DNA from: Streptomyces milbemycinicus | GTDB taxonomy: Bacteria; Actinomycetota; Actinomycetes; Streptomycetales; Streptomycetaceae | Reading direction: 5' to 3' | Length of the DNA stretch: 43,332 nucleotides | Assembly (NCBI RefSeq): GCF_002154605.1 | Contig: NZ_MUNE01000118.1 | Span: 1 to 43,332 of the forward strand | Translations under genes and position numbers: made by a program | Shown: positions 7,406 through 13,263 of the stretch, piece by piece | Numbering within the stretch: the stretch's first letter is position 1 | Layout of the letters: the number at the start of each line of letters is the position of its first letter | Notes under the pieces: generated by a model | Seen by the model: the letters and a program-made list of their open reading frames with translations, nothing else | Database searches by the model: none | What the model was told of the DNA's origin: nothing

Positions 7406-8068
7406 GTGAGTGTGGAGTTAGGGATTCCCCTCAGCGTCGTGTTGGTCGATGATCACCCCGTGGTGCGCGCGGGCATCTCGGCATGGTGTGCCGCCGCCGA
7501 CGTACCGATCAGCGTGGTCGCAGAGGGGGCGAACGTGTCGGTGGCCCTCCATGGTCCGGGCCGGGTGGCGGATGTCGTGGTCATGGATCTGTTGTTGCAG
7601 AACGGGCGGCCCGCGTACGACGAGCTGCAGGAGCTCGTGGCCCAGGAGCGCAAGGTCGTCGTCTACACCATGCGGGACAGCCAGGATGCGGCGTTGACCT
7701 GCATGGATCTGGGCTCGGCCACCTACATCACCAAGGCGGAGGGGCAGCGGCACCTGGTCAAGGCGATCCGGGCCGCTGCCGAGGACATCCCCTATACACC
7801 CCCGTCACTGGCCGGCGCGTTCGGCAGCGACACCCGGCAGAGCCGCCCCGTGCTGTCCGTACGGGAGGTGGAGGTGCTGGTGGAGTGGTTCCAGTCCGAG
7901 TCGAAGGCGGTGGTCGCCCAGAGCCTGGGGATCTCGGAGCGCACGGTGAACACCTATCTGGACCGGGTGCGCATCAAGTACGCGAACGCCGGCCGGCCGG
8001 CGACCACGAAGGCCAAGCTGGTGGCCAGGGCGGTTCAGGACGGTCTGATAGCTCTGGACGAGCTGTGA
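7406..8068 (+). CDS. NarL/LuxR-type response regulator
   Basis: About 220 residues. The receiver domain has all key residues: paired acids in VVLVDDHPVV, the phospho-acceptor Asp in VVVMDLLL, Thr in VVVYTM and Lys in YITKAEG. The C-terminal third is a LuxR helix-turn-helix (SVREVEVLVEWF, VAQSLGISERTVNTYLDRVR). Two in-frame GTG codons, 7406 and 7412, are possible starts; neither has a strong ribosome binding site, and the longer frame to ATG 7367 lacks one too. Its last 95 bases overlap the convergent sensor gene. The probable partner is the kinase at 9166-10356. It is likely to bind DNA upstream of the kinase gene and perhaps the SARP/PKS intergenic region, where a common motif is seen. Confidence 0.88.
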   Translation: MSVELGIPLSVVLVDDHPVVRAGISAWCAAADVPISVVAEGANVSVALHGPGRVADVVVMDLLLQNGRPAYDELQELVAQERKVVVYTMRDSQDAALTCMDLGSATYITKAEGQRHLVKAIRAAAEDIPYTPPSLAGAFGSDTRQSRPVLSVREVEVLVEWFQSESKAVVAQSLGISERTVNTYLDRVRIKYANAGRPATTKAKLVARAVQDGLIALDEL

Positions 8069-9173
8069 TCCGGCACGCGGCCTCCACGAGGAGACGGTCC
8101 TCGGCGTGGACCGTGCGTACCCGGATCCCGTTCGCCTTCGGCTCGGGCAGCCGGTCCCGCAGCGCGTCCACCACGACGCCCACCCGCACCTGATCCCCGC
8201 CGCGGACCACGGTGACGCGCGCCGTCTGCCCGGCGGCGGCCAGCGCGGCGATGACCGGGTCCAGGAGCGCGCGGCGCAGGGGCAGGGGCAGTTCGAGGGG
8301 GTCGCCGCGGACGGCGAGTTGCACGGTGGTCCCGTTGCGCTCGGCGACGTCGATACAGGCGCGCATCTCGTGGACCAGTGGATCGAACGTACAGTCGCTC
8401 TCCGCGAACAGCCGCCTCAGCCGGGCGGCTTCCAGCGCGCAGGCGTGCCGCACCTCGTCGTCCTCCGGGTCGAGGGAGCCGCTGGCGAGCCCGGTGAGCA
8501 GGGGGAGCACGGTGGCGTTCAGCTCGGCGTACCGGCGGCGCTGGTCCGTCTGGATCTGCCGGGCGACGGCGATACGGGTGCGTACTCGCTCCTGGGCCCG
8601 TAGTGCCTGGCCGATGGCCGCGCTGCTGTCGAGGAGCAGCTTGGCGCCGGCGGCGATGGTCATCTGGAAGCAGCCGGCGGACAGGGCGCTCAGGGCCATG
8701 CTCGCCCCGACGGACCGCGAGGGCACCTCGACGGTCAGCAACAGGGCGACGGTGACGGCCAGATGAGCGCCGAGGAAGGCGCCGGAAACCAACGGTCCTC
8801 GGTGGCCGAGCAGGACGACGGTGAACCAGCCCGCGAGCGAGTAGGACCAGTGGAAGGAGCTGACGAAGTAGTGGTCCGGCGGGACCTGGCTGGTGGTGGC
8901 CACTGAGGCGACGAAGGTGCCGGCCAGCGCGCATGGCACCCAGCCGCGCGGCCAGGGGCGCCCGTCGAGGCCGAGGACGACGCTGCCGCCGAGGATCAGC
9001 GTGAGCAGGCCGTAGGCGGCCAGGGGGATCCAGGGGTACCGGTATTCGCCCAGGCCGCCCAGCAGGCCGGGCAGCGCGGACCCGATGTGCAGAGTGACCA
9101 GGATGACCAGCCCCCCGGCGCGGATGCCACGGAGCTGGTGACGGGTGATCAGCTGCCGGAAGTCCTCACCCAC
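7974..9173 (-). CDS. Membrane sensor protein resembling a histidine kinase but lacking kinase motifs
   Basis: A 399-residue protein starting at GTG 9173, overlapping the end of the upstream kinase gene by 8 bases. About six hydrophobic helices fill residues 20-190, followed by a coiled dimerisation-like helix (RTRIAVARQIQTDQRRRYAELNATVL in outline). Where the partner kinase has LHDTACATLL, this one reads RYAELNATVL, so the phospho-acceptor His is replaced by Tyr. The C-terminal part has no DxGxG or GxG ATP-binding motif. I read it as a pseudokinase or accessory sensor for the pair. The last about 30 residues are proline/tryptophan-rich and antisense to the response-regulator gene, and may simply be read-through to a chance stop. 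Confidence 0.75.
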   Translation of the reverse strand: MGEDFRQLITRHQLRGIRAGGLVILVTLHIGSALPGLLGGLGEYRYPWIPLAAYGLLTLILGGSVVLGLDGRPWPRGWVPCALAGTFVASVATTSQVPPDHYFVSSFHWSYSLAGWFTVVLLGHRGPLVSGAFLGAHLAVTVALLLTVEVPSRSVGASMALSALSAGCFQMTIAAGAKLLLDSSAAIGQALRAQERVRTRIAVARQIQTDQRRRYAELNATVLPLLTGLASGSLDPEDDEVRHACALEAARLRRLFAESDCTFDPLVHEMRACIDVAERNGTTVQLAVRGDPLELPLPLRRALLDPVIAALAAAGQTARVTVVRGGDQVRVGVVVDALRDRLPEPKANGIRVRTVHAEDRLLVEAACRITARPELSDRPEPPWPPAWPSWSPAGRRSRT

Positions 9174-10356
9174 GCGGCCACTCCAGCCGCACCGTCGTAC
9201 CGTGTCCGGGCCGGGACTCGACGGTGGCGCGGCCCCCCACGTTCCACATCCGGGCGCGGATCGAACGCTTGATCCCGATCCGCTGGCTGGGAATGTGCTC
9301 CGGGTCGAACCCCACCCCGCTGTCGGCGATGGTCACGACGATGACATGGTCCACGCGCTCCGCCGTGACCCGTACGGCATCGACGCCCGCGTACCGGGCC
9401 ACATTGCGCAGCGCCTCGCCGAGGCCGCCGCGCAGGGCCGCCGCGATGGGGCGCCAGGCCGTGCCCAGTTCCACGTCGAACCTGTTGATGACGCGGAGGG
9501 GATGCGCGGCGATCTCGTCCAGCAGTTCGGCGGCCAGGTCCACCTCCCCCGCCACCGGCTGCTCGGCGCGCAGCCGGAGGAGATCTCTGGCGGCCTGGGC
9601 GCGCAGCGTCTCCGCCCGCATCGACGCCCATGGTGCCGACGCGATCAGCAGGGTCGCGCAGGCGGTGTCGTGGAGCGCGGCCAGGTGTTCCCGCTCCGCG
9701 GCGCAGCGGGCCTCCGCCGCCTCCCCCTGCTGCCGCGCCCGCGCGGCCCGGTCGGCGGCCTCGTCGGCCGCCCGGCTCTCGCTGAACACCAGCCGGACCA
9801 CGGCCCGGGCCAGGGCGATGTTCACCACCACCCAGATGACACTGCGCAGCACACCGGACCACTCGAGGTTCGGGTGCAACGCGGTGCCCACCACATCCGC
9901 GCAGCACAGCCACAACGTGGCCAGAATCCCGGTGAGCGGCGGCTGCATCAGCTGGTACGCCACGGCCGTGAAGCTGACGGACACCAGGATCCAGGTGCCC
10001 GCATGCGTGGTCTGCGCCTCGGGGATCGTGAACCGCTGGCTCAGACACAGCGCCGTCATGACCGTCAGATCCAGGGCGAGCAGCGGCCTCTGCCGCATCG
10101 CCGAGGTGGTGGCGAGCCGCAGATGGATCCAGCTCCAGGCGAGTACGGCCACCGCGACCACCGCCGCGGGCGCCATCTCGTCCACCGGCATGGCCGCCAC
10201 GCCCAGCACGGCGCAGGCGCTCATCACCCCGGCGCGGCCGTATAGCGCCAACCGCCGGTTGAACGCGACGTATTCGCGCGCCCAGGGGCCGGCCGAGCCG
10301 GGAAGGCGCGCCGAGGCCGGCGGGTCGATACCGGGCGACAGTGAGCTAATCGACAT
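9166..10356 (-). CDS. Sensor histidine kinase
   Basis: A 396-residue membrane kinase from ATG 10356. About six hydrophobic helices span residues 40-195, followed by an Ala/Arg-rich coiled coil and a dimerisation/phospho-acceptor region with His in AALHDTACATLL. The ATPase domain shows the N box (LGEALRNVARYAG), the G1 box (IADSGVGFD) and the G2 region (GHGTTVRLEWP). This is the compact HisKA_3-like plan usually paired with NarL-type regulators, matching the response regulator at 7406-8068. It is co-transcribed with the downstream pseudokinase-like sensor. An inverted repeat (10406-10422) and a motif shared with the SARP/PKS intergenic region (10442-10460) lie just upstream. The signal sensed is not evident. 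Confidence 0.87.
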   Translation of the reverse strand: MSISSLSPGIDPPASARLPGSAGPWAREYVAFNRRLALYGRAGVMSACAVLGVAAMPVDEMAPAAVVAVAVLAWSWIHLRLATTSAMRQRPLLALDLTVMTALCLSQRFTIPEAQTTHAGTWILVSVSFTAVAYQLMQPPLTGILATLWLCCADVVGTALHPNLEWSGVLRSVIWVVVNIALARAVVRLVFSESRAADEAADRAARARQQGEAAEARCAAEREHLAALHDTACATLLIASAPWASMRAETLRAQAARDLLRLRAEQPVAGEVDLAAELLDEIAAHPLRVINRFDVELGTAWRPIAAALRGGLGEALRNVARYAGVDAVRVTAERVDHVIVVTIADSGVGFDPEHIPSQRIGIKRSIRARMWNVGGRATVESRPGHGTTVRLEWPRG

Positions 10357-10405
10357 GGGTCATCCATCCTCGACGGCCATCAGTGTGACGGGGCGATAGC
10401 GGAAT

Positions 10406-10422
10406 CCTCACGATCCGTGAGG
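10406..10422. promoter_or_regulatory. Inverted repeat CCTCAC-N5-GTGAGG
   Basis: A perfect 6-bp dyad, 50 bases upstream of the kinase start. GTGAGG is also the core of the nearby shared motif at 10442-10460, which suggests that one regulator, perhaps the local response regulator, binds several times here. Confidence 0.45.
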
Positions 10423-10441
10423 GAATTGATGCCTTTTTGTC

Positions 10442-10460
10442 GGTCGAACGACCCTCACAC
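10442..10460 (-). promoter_or_regulatory. Shared motif GTGTGAGGGTC-N4-GACC, copy 1
   Basis: On the minus strand this reads GTGTGAGGGTC, four bases, GACC. The same 11-base block with the same spacing to GACC appears at 12992-13010 between the SARP and PKS genes. It lies about 85 bases before the kinase start. It is a candidate site for the response regulator. Confidence 0.45.
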
Positions 10461-10511
10461 CGGATGACCCGGCGCCTCTAGGCTGGACCGAGCGCAGTGG
10501 CTTTGGGGGAG

Positions 10512-10528
10512 CAGATCGGGATGATCTG
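10512..10528. promoter_or_regulatory. Inverted repeat CAGATC-N5-GATCTG
   Basis: A perfect 6-bp dyad with a 5-base spacer, 124 bases before the DUF5988 start. It may be an operator or just a short hairpin. Confidence 0.3.
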
Positions 10529-10651
10529 GAAGCCCACCCATGCCGGGCCCCCACAAGCCCTTTGTGAGCAAGAAGTATGTCGCCCATCGGTGCGCTTTCC
10601 GCCTCATACCAACCTTCTCTTGGGTGTATAGCGAAGGGAATGCAGCCTCTT

Positions 10652-10864
10652 ATGTCCGCATCTGCGCCCAACGTCATCCTGCGCGGCGGCCCCACGGAGC
10701 TGGCCGATCCGCACACGCGGCATGTCGATGACACCGAGTCGACCCTGAAGCTTCTCATCGGCAACGCGTACGAACACTTCGAACCCACAGGCCAGTTCGT
10801 GGAGCACCACGGACAGCATCTGCGGGTCTTCGAATGGATCCGCCGGACCTACGTCGCCGAGTAA
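10652..10864 (+). CDS. DUF5988-like small protein
   Basis: A 70-residue protein, MSASAPNVILRGGPTELADP at its start, with KLLIGNAYEHFEPTGQ and FEWIRRTYVAE near the end. The GGP, YEHFE-TG and FxW-RT-AE pattern matches the small DUF5988 proteins I recall from Streptomyces, often found near antibiotic clusters. GAAGGG lies 13 bases before ATG 10652 and only one base before the in-frame ATG 10640, so neither start is ideal. The gene stands alone between the two-component genes and the SARPs. Function is unknown. Confidence 0.7.
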   Translation: MSASAPNVILRGGPTELADPHTRHVDDTESTLKLLIGNAYEHFEPTGQFVEHHGQHLRVFEWIRRTYVAE

Positions 10865-11008
10865 TCAGCCAAGTGGCCAACGGGTCAACTGGCCAACAAG
10901 CGGCCAAAGCCCGCAAGGGCCCGGAACATCGCCGGTGGGTTCACTCGCGGCATGCGAGGAAACCCCCGGCGAGCTCGGGCCCAGATGGCGTCCGCCTGGT
11001 GAGTTCCG

Positions 11009-11749
11009 TCAGGTCGAGGCGAGCACCGTGTGCCGGAGCTCCCTGAGCTTCCGGCCGGGTTCGAGCCCCAGTTCCCTGTCGAGAACACGCCGGGCGGACT
11101 CGTATATGCCAAGCGCCTCCGACTTCTGGTCGGAGCGGTAGAGGGCCAGCATCAGCTGCCGATAGAACGTCTCCCGGAGCGGGAACTCGGCGACCAGGGA
11201 CCGTAGTCGGCCGACGAGTTCCCGATGGCGGCCGAGTTCAAGATGCGCCTCGGCCGACATTTCCGCACATTCGATGCGCATCTCGTCCAGCCGCTTCAGA
11301 AAGCCGGTCACAATCGGCCCGGTCTGGACGTTGCCGAACGCCGGGCCCCGCCACAGCGCCAGGGCCTGCTCGAAACAGAGGGCCGCCTGCGCGGGCTCCC
11401 CGTATCTGACACACTTCCGGCCGTCCGCGACCAGCTGCTGGAAGACATCGAAATCGCATTCGCTGGACGCTCTGCGCAGCATGTATCCACCGGGGCGGGT
11501 GATGATGGGATTCTGCTGGCCCGGCCGGCTCAGGAACTTGCGAAGCCGCGAAATGCAGACGTAGATGCTCGCGGTGTCGCGGCGCGGCGGCAGCTCGCCC
11601 CAGATCTCTCTGGTGAGCTGTTCCGCCATCACGACCTGATCCGAGCGGATCAGCAGGACGGCGAGAACGGCAGCGAGTTTCTGCGCTCTGAGCGGTGAAC
11701 CGCCCTTTTCGTCGACTACACGGAGAGGTCCCAAAATCTCGTACCGCAC
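11009..11749 (-). CDS. SARP-family transcriptional activator (downstream copy)
   Basis: A 246-residue Streptomyces antibiotic regulatory protein, GTG start at 11749 with GGGGG 6 bases upstream. The OmpR-like winged helix covers about residues 1-95 (MRYEILGPLRVVD, EQLTREIWGELPPRR, SIYVCISRLRKFL) and the BTAD domain about 100-245 (FDVFQQLVADGR, FYRQLMLALYRSDQKSEALGIYESARRVL, ELGLEPG). It lacks the ATPase and TPR parts of large SARPs. It follows a close paralogue by 63 bases in the same direction, and its gene set points away from the PKS operon. Small SARPs recruit RNA polymerase at direct repeats in pathway promoters; the PKS promoter across the intergenic region is the obvious target. Confidence 0.92.
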   Translation of the reverse strand: MRYEILGPLRVVDEKGGSPLRAQKLAAVLAVLLIRSDQVVMAEQLTREIWGELPPRRDTASIYVCISRLRKFLSRPGQQNPIITRPGGYMLRRASSECDFDVFQQLVADGRKCVRYGEPAQAALCFEQALALWRGPAFGNVQTGPIVTGFLKRLDEMRIECAEMSAEAHLELGRHRELVGRLRSLVAEFPLRETFYRQLMLALYRSDQKSEALGIYESARRVLDRELGLEPGRKLRELRHTVLAST

Positions 11750-11812
11750 GAATTACCCCCTGCTCTGCTATTCCTGGATGCGTGACGAGTCGGCGGTGCG
11801 CACGGGATTCGG

Positions 11813-12574
11813 CTATGCGGCTTCGAGTTCCGGGGCGTCGACGAGCACGGCGTGATGCAACCGCTTGAGAGCGGCGGACGGCTCCAGCCCGAGTTCCTCG
11901 CTCAGCACAGCCCGCGCCGAGTGGTATACATTCAGGGCGTCGGCCCTGCAGCCCGAGCGGTAGAGCGCCAGCATGAGTTGCCGGTAGAACGCTTCGTTCA
12001 GCGGAAGCTCCTCTATCCGGGCATAGAGGTAGCTGACGAATTCACGGTGCCGGCCGAGTTCCAGGCCGGCTTCCACGAACGACTCGACGCATTCCAGCCG
12101 GGCCTGCTCGGCCCAGCATACGAAGCCGTTGACGATCGCCCCGTCACGCAGGTCTTCGAGGACCGGCCCCCGCCAGAACTCAAGGCCCTCCTCGTATGCC
12201 TCGCAGGCCTCATGGGTACGCCCGGCCCGCTGCGCGGCCCTCCCCTGGCGCACCAGGCCCTGGAAGACATGGAAGTCCAGCTCGTCGTCGCCCAGCCGCA
12301 GCACATACCCGCTGCGAGCGGTGACGATGGGGCTCTCGGTGCGGTTGGGGCGCCTGAGGAACTTGCGGAGTTGGGACACGTACACATGGAGCGCCGCCAC
12401 GGCCTGCCGCGGTGCCCGGGTGCCCCAGATCTCCTTCACGAGATCTTCGCTGCTCACCACCTCGTCGGCCCGCACGAGTAATGCGGCCAGCAGCACCTCG
12501 ATCTTCCGGGCGCTGATTGAGGTGACCGAAGATCGGTCAACCACGCGCAACGGGCCCAGTATCTCGTACCTCAT
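11813..12574 (-). CDS. SARP-family transcriptional activator (upstream copy)
   Basis: A 253-residue small SARP, ATG at 12574. It opens with the same residues as its neighbour (MRYEILGPLRVVD) and repeats the winged helix (EDLVKEIWGTRAPR, ALHVYVSQLRKFL) and BTAD plan (FHVFQGLVRQGR, FYRQLMLALYRSGCRADALNVYHSARAVL, ELGLEPS). The leaders of both genes also share a G-run then TTCG spacing, so they arose by tandem duplication. It is divergent from the first PKS gene across 689 bases. It is probably a pathway-specific activator of the polyether cluster; whether the two copies have separate or joint roles cannot be read here. Confidence 0.92.
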   Translation of the reverse strand: MRYEILGPLRVVDRSSVTSISARKIEVLLAALLVRADEVVSSEDLVKEIWGTRAPRQAVAALHVYVSQLRKFLRRPNRTESPIVTARSGYVLRLGDDELDFHVFQGLVRQGRAAQRAGRTHEACEAYEEGLEFWRGPVLEDLRDGAIVNGFVCWAEQARLECVESFVEAGLELGRHREFVSYLYARIEELPLNEAFYRQLMLALYRSGCRADALNVYHSARAVLSEELGLEPSAALKRLHHAVLVDAPELEAA

Positions 12575-12991
12575 GATACGCGAACTCCCCCCGTTGCCAG
12601 CGTCTTGTCGAACCAGGAGGGCTCTCCATTTTGATCGAATTCAGCCAGCATTCGAAAAATTCACCCCGATTTTGGAAGCCTTTTTGGTCGCGCTTCAGAC
12701 CTCAGCGTCGTTGCCTACCCACGCCATCAACAGCTTAGCCAGATCGCAGCCGCATCCGCGCATTTCACACGGCTGCAACATTGCCCCCAGTGAGATTTTC
12801 AGTCAGGTGGGAGGTGGTCTTCCGGCCATGGAGATCGACGGCGTTGCTCTGCGATCGGCGGCTGCACCGACTCATGGTGCCGAACTACGCTCGGCACCAC
12901 GGGCCGCGGTCCCCTCCATTGGGCGAACAACCAGCAGCAATGATCGCAGAGAGGGCAACATCAACGCATCCTAACCGTGCGGCGCGCGCCA

Positions 12992-13010
12992 GTGTGAGGG
13001 TCAAAAGACC
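12992..13010 (+). promoter_or_regulatory. Shared motif GTGTGAGGGTC-N4-GACC, copy 2
   Basis: GTGTGAGGGTC (12992-13002), AAAA, GACC (13007-13010, and a further C completes the dyad GGGTC-AAAA-GACCC). It matches the minus-strand motif at 10442-10460 in an 11-base block plus spacing. It sits 254 bases before the PKS start and 418 before the SARP start. Confidence 0.45.
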
Positions 13011-13102
13011 CACAACCAGATGGGTACATATCAGGATTCGTCGATCAGTGACCGTCGCCGTACCCCGCAGTTTCGGTAGCGATCCCCCCAGGTCACCAGT
13101 TC

Positions 13103-13115
13103 GATCCGAAGGATC
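13103..13115. promoter_or_regulatory. Inverted repeat GATCC-GAA-GGATC
   Basis: A perfect 5-bp dyad with a 3-base centre, about 150 bases before the PKS start. It may be an operator; evidence is weak because the arms are short. Confidence 0.3.
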
Positions 13116-13263
13116 ACCGGGGCAAGTTTCGCCCGGCGTATACAAGGCGCTCCCTAGACATTCTCGGTTAGATCAACTTTAGAAATCATTCGGAGAATGA
13201 GCGCTGTTCGGGGCATCTCGTAAGCCATAACCAGCGGTTTTGCGATTCAGGTATGGGGGTGTC

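Larger units (their letters stand above)
10357..10651. other. Divergent intergenic region with several dyads
   Basis: 295 bases between the leftward kinase gene and the rightward DUF5988 gene. It holds CCTCAC-N5-GTGAGG (10406-10422), the shared GTGTGAGGGTC-N4-GACC motif on the minus strand (10442-10460) and CAGATC-N5-GATCTG (10512-10528). No gene is evident. Confidence 0.6.
12575..13263. other. Divergent SARP/PKS intergenic region
   Basis: 689 bases with no convincing gene. It must hold the promoters of the SARP pair and of the PKS operon. It contains an AT-rich block with CGAAT-N9-ATTCG (12636-12654) near the SARP start, the shared motif at 12992-13010 with the hairpin GGGTC-AAAA-GACCC, the dyad GATCC-GAA-GGATC (13103-13115), and an AT-rich run at about 13160-13190 that may hold the PKS promoter. 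An 8-codon ORF (13197-13223) precedes the PKS start. I could not pick out clean SARP heptamer repeats by eye. Confidence 0.6.

Noticed and set aside
13090..13126. tRNA-like sequence (TTCGATCC as a T-loop)
   Set aside because: No acceptor, D or anticodon stems can be built around it; it is explained by the GATCC-GAA-GGATC dyad.
13138..13143. GTATAC before the PKS start as a third GntR operator
   Set aside because: Only one half-site; no second GTAT(A/G)C five bases away on either side.
12781..13182. Open frames of 80-130 codons on both strands between the SARP and PKS genes
   Set aside because: No ribosome binding sites, no family resemblance, codon use unlike real genes here, and the region must hold two promoters.
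13240..13263. Earlier TTG start for the first PKS
   Set aside because: No ribosome binding site before 13240, while ATG 13264 has a G-run at suitable distance and directly precedes the KSQ domain.
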